Assembly (NCBI GenBank): GCA_965197275.1
Contig: CBDAMQ010000025.1
Location: 62,001 to 126,000, forward strand
Direction of reading: 5' to 3'
DNA from: DASCOT01 sp965197275
Lineage (GTDB): Bacteria > Acidobacteriota > UBA890 > WLXD01
DNA length: 64,000 nt
Each line of letters starts with the position of its first letter. The stretch's first letter is position 1. A model generated the notes under the pieces. That model was not told where the DNA came from. It ran no database searches and worked only from the letters and a program-made list of their open reading frames with translations. This document shows positions 16,549-25,250 of this stretch, piece after piece. The translations under genes were made by a program, and so were the position numbers.

Positions 16549-18207
16549 GATGAGCTTGAAGCGGTCGGTCTGGGTCGACATCCAGAAGGTCATGTAGCCG
16601 CCGTAGCTCCAGCCGTAGGCGACCATGCGATCGGGGTCGGCCCAGCCGCGCGCGATGATGTCGTCGACCCCGGTCATGATGTCGTCGTAGTCGCGGATAC
16701 CCCAGTTGTCGCGATTGGCGTTGAGGAACTCCTGACCGTAGTTGGAACTGCCACGGAAGTTGGGCTGGAACACCAGAAAGCCGTTGGCGGCGAGCATCTG
16801 GTTGGTGGAGTTGAACGACGTCGTCACCGCGCCGCTGGGGCCACCGTGCGGATGCGCGATCAGCGGGTACTTCGTACCCTCCTTGAATCCTACCGGGAGG
16901 TGCACGACGCCCTCGATCTCCTGGCCCTCGGAGTTCGACCAGGTGATCGGCCGCACGTCTGAGAGGGCAAACGAATCCGCCAGCCAGGCATTGTGGCTAG
17001 TCAGCCGGGTCGCCTGCGACAGGTCGCTTGCGGGCGCCGTGTAAAGCTCCGATGGATGCATCGGGTTGGCGTGTACCCAAACCCAGCGACCGCCATCGGG
17101 GGACAGCTGGAACTGGAAGTTGGCCCCCGCCGGGGAGGCGTGCCGCAGAACCTCGTCGGTGGCCACCTGAACCGAGTACAGGCCCACGTTCGTACGGTCG
17201 CCGGTGGCCCAGTAGATGTCGGCACCATTAGGCGCCCAGATCGGCGCCCCGGCGTTGAGGTCGAAGTCCTCGAGCAGGATCTCGGGCTCGCCGCTGCCGT
17301 CGGCCGGCAACAAGTACAACTTGCTGTACCAGACCGTCGTGCCCGTATGCGTGTTGGCCGTAAATGCGATCGTGGTGCCGTCGGGCGACCAGCGTGGCGA
17401 GCTGTCAGGACCCGGATTCTCGAACAACACCCTGGACTCGCCGGCGGCCACGTCGACGACGCGGATGTCGCTGTTCCAGCTGTCGTTCACCTTGGTGGTA
17501 GGCCGCGTGACGAAGGCGATACGGCTCGAGTCCGGCGACCAGCGCGGATCGGAGACGGTGAGATCGCCTTCACTCAGGCGAGTCGATTCGTCTGTTTCCA
17601 AGTCGCGCACCCAGAGATGGCTGAAGCGGAAGTCCGCATCCACGACGATGGCGTCATCGTGCTGCTTGGCGCGCCGCTTCTGCTCGGCGGTCTCCGGGTC
17701 GCGGGCCACGAACCAGAGCTTGGTGCCGTCCGGTGATAACCCGTAGCTGCTGACCCCCTCCTCGGCCTCGGTGACCTGCCACGCCTCACCGCCGTCGGTG
17801 TACATCGCCCACACCTGGTTGCTGTCGTCGACACTGCGCCGGAAGGCGAACTTGTCACCCGACGGGAACCACTGTGGCGAGCTGGCAGAGCTCTCGCCGC
17901 GGGTGAGCTGCCGCGCAGCGGTGCCGTCGACGCGGACGCGGTACAGATGCGTGCTACGCGTGAGGTCCTCGTCATCCATGTCGCGGGTGGCAACGGTGTA
18001 GAGCACCCACTCGCCGTCCGGTGAGATGCGCGGGCTACCGACATTGTTGATCCTCAACGTGTCTTCGGCTGCGAGTCGGCTGAGGTCGCCGACGTGGTCC
18101 GCGCCGTCCTGTGCCGTACTCGGTGCGGGGCTGAGGATCAGGCCCATGACGAGGGGAAGGGCGAGCAGCCTGAGCGGGCGTCGAAACATGGCCAACCTCC
18201 GGGGCAT
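16390..18207 (-). pseudogene. S9 prolyl oligopeptidase-family peptidase, amber stop and lost C-terminus
   Basis: This secreted peptidase has a signal peptide (LLALPLVMGLILSPAPSTAQ), a beta-propeller made of WD40/TolB-like repeats (SPRISPDGEW, SPQWFPSGDK, DPRWSPDSSR, SPRWSPDGTT and others) and the start of an alpha/beta hydrolase domain with the nucleophile in YGWSYGGYM. After GAGLTNLY there is an in-frame TAG (16518-16516), where the family has Ser (TNLYSMY). The frame continues (MYSTTDIPGYMGWFFG, RRHSPIRHVKNVTAKILI) to about 16390 and then stops matching the family, exactly where the GGDEF domain of the opposite gene ends. The catalytic Asp and His regions are missing. One base change (TCG to TAG) explains the stop. 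Confidence 0.85.
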
Positions 18208-18366
18208 CCGAGACGATTCGATGTCGGTCCGATGCTCGAACCTTACCGGAGCCGTCGGATCAGGTGTAGGTCGACGCGCTCAGGTCGCGACAGGCTCGGA
18301 GCGCGGCAGCCATCGGCTCCAGTACACCGCGCCGAGACCGGTCCACGGCACTTCCGCCGCGGGTCA

Positions 18367-18391
18367 CTAGTGGCCTGTAACAGGCCACTAG
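18367..18391. repeat. 25-bp palindrome at the end of the M32 gene
   Basis: The arms CTAGTGGCCTG (18367-18377) and its exact reverse complement (18381-18391) are separated by TAA. The right arm contains the TAG stop codon of the M32 carboxypeptidase. The first 17 bases differ by one base from the ends of the 164-bp element at 56836, so this looks like a minimal relic of the same family. It could also act as a terminator, although a poly-T tail is missing. Confidence 0.7.
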
Positions 18392-19887
18392 ATCTCGTAG
18401 AGACCGCCGAACTTGCCACGTACGTACGCCAACCAGGCACCGGCGTCCAGGTCCGAGCCGGTAACGCGTCGCAGCAGCTCGCTGGCGGTGAACTTGCGGC
18501 CCGGCCGATGGATGCGATCACGTAGCCAGCCTAGTAGCTCGCTGAACCTGCCGGCGCCGATCTGATCCTCGAGGTCGGTGATCTCGAGGGTTGCGCGCTC
18601 GTACAGTTGAGCGGAGATCAGGTTGCCGATGGCGTAGGTCGGAAAGTAGCCGATGAGCCCGGCCGACCAGTGGATGTCCTGCAGCACTCCGCTGGCGACT
18701 TCCGGAGGAGTCAGCCCGAGGTACTCGCGGCATTTCTCGTTCCAAGCTTCCGGCAGGTCAGAAACCGCCAGGTCGCCGCTCATCAAGGCGGTCTCGAGAT
18801 CGAAGCGCAGCATGATGTGGAGGCTGTAGGTGACCTCGTCGGCTTCCACCCGGATCAACGACGGTTCCACCTTGTTGATGGCGCGATAGAACGGGTCCAG
18901 CGGGATGGCGCCGAGCTGGGCCGGAAACACGCTCTGAAGCCGTCGATAGTAGTGCGACCAGAACGGTCGCGACCGGCCGACCAGGTTCTCCCACATACGC
19001 GACTGCGACTCATGCACCCCGAGCGACGTGCCGCTGGCCAGCAGCGTGCGCTCGAGCGACGCGTCGACGCCCTGCTCGTACATGGCGTGGCCGGCCTCGT
19101 GCAGGGTTCCGAACAGGCACGGCGACAGGAAGTCGGGTTGCACGCGTGTGGTGATGCGCACGTCGTTGACCGAGAAGCTGGTGGAAAACGGGTGCGCCGA
19201 CCGGTCTTGGCGACCGCGCTCGAGATCGAAACCGAAGTCGCGCGCCACGCCCAGACCGAAGTCCCACTGCAACTGCTCGTCAAAGTGTTGGTGTAGACAG
19301 CTATCGTCCGGAACGGGATTCTGGGCGATAGCCTGAACGATCGGCACGAGCTCTTGGCGCAGCGCCGCGAACACCGCCTTCACCTGCGACGTGCGCATCT
19401 CGGGCTCGTACTCGTCGAGCAACGCATCGTAGGGGGTCTCTTCATAGCCAAGCGCCTCGGCCTTGCGTCGTAGCAAGTCAACGACGCGTTCCAGGTGCGG
19501 GCGGAAACGGGCAAAATCCGATTCTTCGCGCGCCCCTTTCCAGGCCTGCTGGGACACCGCTGTGCTCCGCGCCAGCTCCGCTACCAAGGACGCCGGCAGC
19601 CGCGTCGCCTTGTCATAGTCGCGCCGTGCGACGCGGATCATCCGAGCCTGATCGGAGTCAGGGTCGAGCTCGCCTGCAGTCTGTTCGAGCTCCTCGAGTA
19701 GCTGGCCGACCTCGTCGGAGGTGAAACGCTCGTGCGCCAGCTGGCCGAGGGTCGCCAGCTGTTGGGCGCGCGCGTTGACGCCGCCGTTCGGCATGTACGT
19801 CTCCTGGTCCCAGGAGAGCACCGATTGCGCGGCGTTGAGATCGACGACCTGGCCGAGTAGATCGCGCAGCCGGTCGATCGCCGTCAT
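18388..19887 (-). CDS. M32 carboxypeptidase (carboxypeptidase Taq family)
   Basis: This is a 499-residue metallocarboxypeptidase that trims C-terminal residues from peptides in the cytoplasm. The zinc site is in GTLHEAGHAMYEQG (HEXXH), followed about 27 residues later by HESQSRMWEN with the third ligand Glu, and the family stretch DEVTYSLHIMLRFDLE. Length and order match the M32 family. The start ATG 19887 overlaps the stop of the upstream gene as TGATG, so the two are co-translated. The stop codon lies in a palindromic repeat (18367-18391). Confidence 0.93.
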   Translation of the reverse strand: MTAIDRLRDLLGQVVDLNAAQSVLSWDQETYMPNGGVNARAQQLATLGQLAHERFTSDEVGQLLEELEQTAGELDPDSDQARMIRVARRDYDKATRLPASLVAELARSTAVSQQAWKGAREESDFARFRPHLERVVDLLRRKAEALGYEETPYDALLDEYEPEMRTSQVKAVFAALRQELVPIVQAIAQNPVPDDSCLHQHFDEQLQWDFGLGVARDFGFDLERGRQDRSAHPFSTSFSVNDVRITTRVQPDFLSPCLFGTLHEAGHAMYEQGVDASLERTLLASGTSLGVHESQSRMWENLVGRSRPFWSHYYRRLQSVFPAQLGAIPLDPFYRAINKVEPSLIRVEADEVTYSLHIMLRFDLETALMSGDLAVSDLPEAWNEKCREYLGLTPPEVASGVLQDIHWSAGLIGYFPTYAIGNLISAQLYERATLEITDLEDQIGAGRFSELLGWLRDRIHRPGRKFTASELLRRVTGSDLDAGAWLAYVRGKFGGLYEI

Positions 19888-20285
19888 CAGGAGGAGCCGA
19901 AGATCGGCCGTCCAATCGCCATGATGCCCAGAATGATCAGGCCGGCGGATACCACAACGCCCAGCAACGGGCCGACGTTGCTCTGCTCGGCTTCCGGCTT
20001 GCGCTTGTTGACCATCACGAAGCCGTGCGCTGCGAACACTGCCGCGAACATGGTGAAGACGTGGCCCAATAGCTGTGGATAAAAGGGCACCAGCATCATG
20101 TTGATCAGGCCCAGCAGGGTCTGGAGGTCCAGCAAGCCGGTGTAGATCGCGCTGAGCATGCGCGACATCTTGTCGAACGGCCGGCGCTGCATCACGGCCA
20201 TCAACAGATAGGCAACGGCGACGATCGCCGCCAACAGCACCAGGTAACGAAGGCCAGAGTGAGCCATGAAGATAAAGCCACGCAT
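19887..20285 (-). CDS. Small integral membrane protein, four helices
   Basis: The 132-residue product has four hydrophobic segments (GLRYLVLLAAIVAVAYLLMA, LLDLQTLLGLINMMLV, HVFTMFAAVFAAHGFVMV, GPLLGVVVSAGLIILGIMAI) and a basic loop FDKMSRMLSAIYTGL. The His in MAHSGLRY and the His at HVFTMF/AAHGF could bind a cofactor such as heme, but there is no proof. I do not recognise a named family. The start ATG 20285 has GAGGAA five bases upstream. It is the penultimate gene of the minus-strand operon and overlaps the M32 start by one base. Confidence 0.75.
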   Translation of the reverse strand: MRGFIFMAHSGLRYLVLLAAIVAVAYLLMAVMQRRPFDKMSRMLSAIYTGLLDLQTLLGLINMMLVPFYPQLLGHVFTMFAAVFAAHGFVMVNKRKPEAEQSNVGPLLGVVVSAGLIILGIMAIGRPIFGSS

Positions 20286-20316
20286 GTTTGTTCCTCGATT
20301 CCGGGGCGCGGGGTCG

Positions 20317-21999
20317 TCAGGCTACCTGCGACTCGGCCAGTTCGGGAAGATGCAGCTGCCACCACTCGACGGCGTTACGCTGAGTCCATCGCGCCCCAGT
20401 GTCCGCTTCAGCTAGGAGCTGCGCAAACTCGGTCATGCTTTGTGGGCGGTCGCCCGGCGCTTTCTGAAGCCCGGCGAGAATCGCTTGGTCGAGCGATGGC
20501 GCGATCGCGACGTCGCTCCGCTTCGACGGCGGTACCGGCTCTTCTTGGACGTGCTTGAGCACCATTTCCATCGCCGTAACGCCCTCGAAGACCAGCGTGC
20601 CGGTGAGCAGCCAGTAGCCCACCGCCGCCAGCGCGTAGACATCGCTGCGCTCATCCGCAGCGCTGGCCCCACGAGCCATCTCCGGCGGAAAGTATGCTGG
20701 GGTACCGGTCGCTACGCCCTCCACCGTGAGGTTCGTCGCGGCGCCGTCCGCCTCGTCGAACGACTTCACCAGACCGAAGTCGAGCACTTTCAGCCAGTCG
20801 TACTCGTCGGCCAGCGCTCCCACATGGAGGTTCGCGGGCTTGATATCGCGGTGTACGAGGCCGCGGGAATGTGCTTCACCCAAGGACCTGGCCGCCTGAG
20901 TCAGCAAGTGTGTTGCCCGCGCCGGCGGTAGCAGACCGAAGCGCTCGACGAGCTGCTCCAAATCGAGTCCGCGCAGGAACTCCATCACGTAGAAAAACGT
21001 GCCGCCCTCGGTGACGCCGAAGTCGTAGAGCTGCACCGTATTGGGTGAGCGCAGTGTCGCGGTGGCGCGCGCCTCGCGCGTGAACCGCGCCGTCACCATG
21101 CCGGGATCCACCTTTCCGCCCAGCATCTCGGGCCGGATGATCTTGATCGCCGCGGGACGCGCCAGCATACGGTGCTCGGCGCGCCAGACTTCGCCCATGC
21201 CACCCTCGCCGAGCTTGCCAAGCAGCCGGTACATACCCGCGTCACCAGCCTCGGCGGCGACCTTACGGTAGCCACTGATCACCCAGGTTCCGAAGACTGC
21301 CAGAAAGCCGCCGAGAACCATCATGAACAGTAGAAAGCTCACCTGCTCTGCCATGTTGATCTCTGGAAACTGCCGCAGCTGCGGGTAGACGTAGAAGGGC
21401 GCGGCCTGGGCGGCGACGCCCACGGCGCTCACGGCGAGGACGTAGCCCAACGTCTGTGTCCACCGTGCCGGGATCAGGATGGCGTACAGCGCCATGAACA
21501 GCACGTAGATCCCGGGCATTCGATTCGCCTGTAGCGTGTAGTTGAGCAGGTTGCCGCTGCGGATATCGACGCCCAGCAGCATCACCTGGTTGATCGCCGT
21601 GGAAAGCACCATCGCACCCAGCAAGAAGGCTTCGAGGATGCGCAGACCGCCCTCCTGTAGACGCCAGCGACGCAGCGAGAGCAACACTGAGCCCGCCAGG
21701 ACGACGTTGAACAGCGTCACCGGAACCCCGTTCGGGTCGTAGACCGCAAACCGCGCCGTCGCCAGCGCCGAGCCAACCAGCGCGATGACCGCGACGGCAG
21801 CGAGACGGGACTGTAGCAGCGATGCGGTCTGTGACGCCAGACGCTGTGTTGCACCGGCGTTCAGACCGCGCCGAGGGCAAAAAAGCAGCCCCTCTCGCGG
21901 CTCCGTCGCCACGCTCGCACGGCCCGGCCCAGCGGTGCCCGGACCCGATGCACCGGGCTCCAGGGCGGTTGCGACAATATCCGGGTCAGGCTGGCTCAT
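20317..21999 (-). CDS. Membrane-bound Ser/Thr protein kinase (eukaryotic-like)
   Basis: The ~560-residue protein has an N-terminal Pro/Gly-rich stretch and then about six membrane helices between residues 70 and 250, followed by a cytoplasmic kinase domain. All kinase motifs are present: the glycine loop LGKLGEGGMGEVWRAEH, the ATP Lys in AAIKII, HRDIKPANLH, LDFGLVKS, and the P+1 region GTPAYFPPEMARG, so it should phosphorylate Ser/Thr proteins. Having the membrane part at the N-terminus rather than after the kinase domain is the reverse of PknB-type kinases. The start ATG 21999 overlaps the preceding dipeptidase stop (ATGA); I rejected a 23-residue longer version. The target and signal are unknown. 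Confidence 0.92.
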   Translation of the reverse strand: MSQPDPDIVATALEPGASGPGTAGPGRASVATEPREGLLFCPRRGLNAGATQRLASQTASLLQSRLAAVAVIALVGSALATARFAVYDPNGVPVTLFNVVLAGSVLLSLRRWRLQEGGLRILEAFLLGAMVLSTAINQVMLLGVDIRSGNLLNYTLQANRMPGIYVLFMALYAILIPARWTQTLGYVLAVSAVGVAAQAAPFYVYPQLRQFPEINMAEQVSFLLFMMVLGGFLAVFGTWVISGYRKVAAEAGDAGMYRLLGKLGEGGMGEVWRAEHRMLARPAAIKIIRPEMLGGKVDPGMVTARFTREARATATLRSPNTVQLYDFGVTEGGTFFYVMEFLRGLDLEQLVERFGLLPPARATHLLTQAARSLGEAHSRGLVHRDIKPANLHVGALADEYDWLKVLDFGLVKSFDEADGAATNLTVEGVATGTPAYFPPEMARGASAADERSDVYALAAVGYWLLTGTLVFEGVTAMEMVLKHVQEEPVPPSKRSDVAIAPSLDQAILAGLQKAPGDRPQSMTEFAQLLAEADTGARWTQRNAVEWWQLHLPELAESQVA

Positions 22000-23132
22000 T
22001 CTCCGGCTTGCAGGCCCCACGCCACCGCCTCGACTTCGCGCCATACCCGCAGCAGGTTGCCGCCCCATAGCGCCGCGATGTCCTCCTCGCTATAGCCGCG
22101 GCGAACGAGCTCGAGCGTCACGTTGAAGGTCTCGCTCGCATCGCTCCAGCCCACCACACCGCCGCCGCCATCGAAGTCGGAGCTGATGCCGACGTGCTCG
22201 AGGCCGATGAGGTTGACGGCGTGATCAATGTGATCGACGAAATCGCCGACGGTGGCCGCAGCATCGCCTTCCGAAGTCTCCTTGACGAAATCGCCCAGGG
22301 CGACCATCTGGATGACGCCGCCGTTGTCCCGCAAGGCGAGCAGCTGCTCGTCGTCCATGTTGCGGCTAACGTCGCACAGTGCGCTGCAGGCCGAGTGCGA
22401 TCCGATCACCGGAGCCTGCGACAACTCCGCCGCCTCGAGCATGGCCGCCTTGGAGGCGTGCGACACGTCGATCATCATGCCGACGCGATTGACCTCGGCG
22501 ATTACATCGGCGCCGTAGTCGCTGACGCCGCCATGCAACTCCGCCGGCTCGTCATCGCGAGGGTTGGTGGAATCGGCGATCTGGTTGTGGCCGTTGTGCA
22601 CCAACCCGAAGTAGCCACCTCCCAGTTCCTTGAACCTGGCCAGGTTCGACAGGTCGTCTCCAACCGGCCAGCCGTTCTCGATGCCGATCGCGGCGGCCAG
22701 CTTGCCAGCACCGACGATACGCTCGACGTCGTCGGCGCTAGCCGCGAGCTCGATCGTGTCCGGATGCATCTCCTCGGTCATCCGATGGATCGCGGCGAAC
22801 TTCATCATGGCCCGGTCGAAGGCGCCTGCGTACCCTTGCGTATCGTTGTCGCCCTGGCCGACGAACACAACGAAGAAGGCCACGTCGAGGCCGCCCTCCC
22901 GCATCTTGGGCAAATCAACCTGCCGATCACCGCGCACTCCGGGATCGACCTCGGCGGTGGCGAAGTTCCCGGGTATGTCATCGTGCGTATCGATCGTAAT
23001 GACGCGTTGGTGGATACCCCGCGCCACGGCCTCGATGTCCGCCTCCGTGACTTCCACTGGCTGCGGCGCGGAGCATCCTGCAATGATCAAGAACAGCGCC
23101 AAGAAAGCTACATGCCAGCGTCCTCTCCACAT
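21996..23132 (-). CDS. Membrane dipeptidase (M19 family) lipoprotein
   Basis: The 378-residue protein begins with a lipoprotein signal peptide (FLALFLIIAGCSAPQ, lipobox ending at Cys 20). It then has the M19 zinc motifs: ITIDTHDDIPGN (His-x-Asp), GIENGWPVGDD, GLVHNGHNQIADS, MMIDVSHASKAAML and VIGSHSACSAL, all characteristic of renal-type dipeptidases. It would cleave dipeptides in the periplasm or degrade beta-lactam-like substrates. It lies between the NAGPA-like gene (34 bp) and the kinase (ATGA overlap), and a role in peptide recycling together with the M32 peptidase in the same operon is plausible. Confidence 0.93.
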   Translation of the reverse strand: MWRGRWHVAFLALFLIIAGCSAPQPVEVTEADIEAVARGIHQRVITIDTHDDIPGNFATAEVDPGVRGDRQVDLPKMREGGLDVAFFVVFVGQGDNDTQGYAGAFDRAMMKFAAIHRMTEEMHPDTIELAASADDVERIVGAGKLAAAIGIENGWPVGDDLSNLARFKELGGGYFGLVHNGHNQIADSTNPRDDEPAELHGGVSDYGADVIAEVNRVGMMIDVSHASKAAMLEAAELSQAPVIGSHSACSALCDVSRNMDDEQLLALRDNGGVIQMVALGDFVKETSEGDAAATVGDFVDHIDHAVNLIGLEHVGISSDFDGGGGVVGWSDASETFNVTLELVRRGYSEEDIAALWGGNLLRVWREVEAVAWGLQAGE

Positions 23133-23166
23133 CTTCGTTTCTCCATCCTCAGTGGCTAGCAGGCCT

Positions 23167-24117
23167 TTATCGCTCCATGATCGTCAGCGCTGACATCACT
23201 TCGCGCTGCGACTCACTTCCGAGCGGTCGGTTCACCAGCGTGCCATCGACGACCAGCGTGGACGAGCCGCCGCCGTCGAGATTGAGCGCCTCGACGCAGC
23301 CGACGCCACGCATCAGCTCCGCCAGCTCACGCAGATCCACGCCGCGACTCTCTCGCTGACGGCCATCGACCACCATGACGATGAGCTCCCCCCCGGCAGT
23401 TATACCTGCCGCTGATCGAGGATGTGCCTCATCGCTGGCAGTACCGAAGAAGACTTCTTCGTGACTCGTGACCCGCACCTCGCCCGCATCAACCAGCACC
23501 GGCCCGCCGGCAACAGCGTGGCGCACTGGCCAGGCGATCAGAGAGTCGATCTGCGGTTCCGCAGCCGGGGCGTCCGGCGCGTTCTGCGGTGGCTCGGCGC
23601 GTTCGTAGAGGAGGCCCTCATGGCCGGTCACCCATGCAACGTCAGCCGATCCATCGAGCATCAAACCCAGCGCCGCTCTGGCGACGTAGTAGCGCTGTTC
23701 CTCGTGGATGACCGACGTCAGTGGCGGCCGCAACAGAGCGCTGTCGACCAGCAGCAGACCGATATGCTGTGGCGGCTGGGTATCGGTACGGAAGAATCCG
23801 GCGTTGATCACCACCCGCGCCGAGGTCCTGGCCGCGAACTCCGAGACAGTCTCGACGCCGTCGGCGTCAGCAGCGCTCGAGACTCCGGCGAGGAGGTCGC
23901 CGTCTTGTCCCTGAACCCTGACGTACCACGCGCGTAGCGGAATACTGGGGTCGGCGCCGGAATACACACGTATCCGGTCCGGCAGCTGGCGGTTGAGCGA
24001 CTCCACCGGCGCCCAGGCAATGCGCAGATCACCGGGAGCTGGCTGGCAGGCGTGCAGTATGACGCCTGCCACAACCGCACCGAGCAACACGCTTCGGCGC
24101 CGGCTCGCCGCCGTCAC
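23167..24117 (-). CDS. Phosphodiester glycosidase (NAGPA-like) family lipoprotein
   Basis: The ~316-residue protein has an N-terminal hydrophobic segment followed by a Cys (LLGAVVAGVILHACQ), suggesting a lipoprotein, then the NAGPA-type domain: ARVVINAGFFRTDTQP, AVAGGPVLVDAGE, RSAAGITAGGELIVMVVDGRQ, and the diagnostic ALNLDGGGSSTLVVDG. Family members remove N-acetylglucosamine from phosphodiesters or act on cell-surface sugars. The start GTG 24117 shares bases with the stop of the Nudix gene (GTGA). A longer upstream start is rejected because it would run antisense through the Nudix gene. The stop TAA at 23169-23167 lies next to the recurrent 10-mer CTAGCAGGCC. Confidence 0.82.
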   Translation of the reverse strand: MTAASRRRSVLLGAVVAGVILHACQPAPGDLRIAWAPVESLNRQLPDRIRVYSGADPSIPLRAWYVRVQGQDGDLLAGVSSAADADGVETVSEFAARTSARVVINAGFFRTDTQPPQHIGLLLVDSALLRPPLTSVIHEEQRYYVARAALGLMLDGSADVAWVTGHEGLLYERAEPPQNAPDAPAAEPQIDSLIAWPVRHAVAGGPVLVDAGEVRVTSHEEVFFGTASDEAHPRSAAGITAGGELIVMVVDGRQRESRGVDLRELAELMRGVGCVEALNLDGGGSSTLVVDGTLVNRPLGSESQREVMSALTIMER

Positions 24118-24659
24118 TCGATCCCCTGAAGGCCGAGAAAGTGGAACGCGGCGACCACCAACGAGTGGTGGATCAAGCCGCCGGCGATGAGATCGGGAAT
24201 CTGCGCCAGCGGCAGCAAGCGGATGCCGATCTCCTCGTGCAGCTCCGGCGTTGGAGTCTGCGCCGCAAACGCCTCGTGCACCAACACCGTGTGGCAGTGG
24301 TTGTTGAAGATCGCCGGATTCGGGGTCACCCGCCCTATCAGAGACGCGTCGCGGCCGGCATAGCCGGTCTCCTCCGCCAACTCGCGCACCCCGGCCGCCA
24401 ACGGCTCCTCCCCCGGATCGACCATGCCACCGGGGATCTCCAGCGTGACCTCGGCACTGCCGTGACGGAACTGCTCGATCGCCACCACCTCGTCGGCCGC
24501 CGTCAAGGCGATCACGTTCACCCAATCGGCGGAGTCGATGTAGACGAACTCGCCGGGCTGCCGTGGCCGAGTCGGCGATACTCCGCGACGTCTACGCAAC
24601 GTGAAGATCCTGGTCTCCGCGAGCGGCGCGTCATCGTCGTGGCGCCATTCCGGCACCAT
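24114..24659 (-). CDS. Nudix hydrolase (ADP-sugar pyrophosphatase-like)
   Basis: This is a 181-residue Nudix enzyme that hydrolyses nucleoside diphosphates linked to another group, such as ADP-ribose or ADP-sugars. The Nudix box is complete: GGMVDPGEEPLAAGV followed by RELAEETGY. It is preceded by the strand VNVIALTAADEVVAIEQFRHG typical of the ADP-ribose subfamily. ATG 24659 is the better start; TTG 24686 would overlap the preceding coding region. It is followed by an overlap (GTGA) with the glycosidase-like lipoprotein. Confidence 0.88.
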   Translation of the reverse strand: MVPEWRHDDDAPLAETRIFTLRRRRGVSPTRPRQPGEFVYIDSADWVNVIALTAADEVVAIEQFRHGSAEVTLEIPGGMVDPGEEPLAAGVRELAEETGYAGRDASLIGRVTPNPAIFNNHCHTVLVHEAFAAQTPTPELHEEIGIRLLPLAQIPDLIAGGLIHHSLVVAAFHFLGLQGIE

Positions 24660-24675
24660 GGTCAGCAGCGGGGGG

Positions 24676-25218
24676 TCAGCCTTCAAGCGCGACTCCGAGA
24701 CCGTCAGCGATGCGGTTCACATAGGCGTAGTAGGAGACTACCTCGACGATGCCGAGAATGTCCGGGTCTTCGAAGCCGGCTTCGCGCAGCGCGATCACGT
24801 CCGCTCGCTTCATCTCCGCAGGGCACAGCGTGAGCTTCTCGGCGAAACGCAGCATCCTGACGCGGCGGTCGGCCAGATCAGCGTCCTCGTAGTTCGACTC
24901 GATGCGTGCTGCGAGCGCATCGTCGCGGAGCAGCCGGCGCAGACCACGCCGGTGGTGCGCAATTCAGTAGCCACAGCCGTTCAGCTGCGACACCAGCAGC
25001 GCAATCATCTCGCGCTCGACGGTTGGCAACCCTGGCGAGCCACGCATCACGGCGCTGTACAGATCGAGATGAGCGCTGAGCCCTGCCGGGTGTAGGGCAT
25101 GCACTCGCATGATGTTGTCGAGCTGGCCAGTTACGGGATCCAGCGCTCGCTCGTACAGTTCCGCGAGCTCCGGCGAGGCGTCTTGTTGGCTGATCGTATC
25201 GATCCACGCCGATTCCAT
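24676..25218 (-). CDS. AhpD-like / carboxymuconolactone decarboxylase-family selenoprotein (Cys-x-x-Sec)
   Basis: The gene codes for a ~180-residue alpha-helical peroxidase-type protein of the AhpD/CMD family, which reduces peroxides or alkyl hydroperoxides through a redox Cys pair. The protein starts MESAWIDTISQQD and includes GLPTVEREMIALLVSQLNGCGY, then an in-frame TGA (24966-24964), then IAHHRRGLRRLL and a further ~95 residues (ERFAEKL-like RFAEKLTLCPAEM, AGFEDPDILGIVEVVSYYAYVNRIADGL) before a TGA at 24678-24676. The TGA sits precisely where the family has the second Cys of CGYC-x-AHH, and the frame stays open and conserved on both sides. A stem-loop follows 11 bases later. Selenocysteine is the best explanation. 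It is the first gene of the minus-strand operon. Confidence 0.85.
24934..24952 (-). promoter_or_regulatory. Bacterial SECIS-like hairpin downstream of the in-frame UGA
   Basis: Eleven bases after the in-frame TGA the minus strand reads CCGGCG, the seven-base loop TGGTCTG, then CGCCGG: a perfect six-base-pair stem. The loop contains GGTCT, the same bases found in the apical loop of the Escherichia coli fdhF SECIS that SelB recognises. Position and loop are those expected for a bacterial selenocysteine insertion element. Confidence 0.75.
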
Positions 25219-25250
25219 TTGTCAGACTCCGGAAACGAGGATTTGGCAGA

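Noticed and set aside
18208..18366. A rho-independent terminator between the S9 and M32 genes
   Set aside because: The stem-loop at 18367 lacks a T-run and fits the repeat family better.
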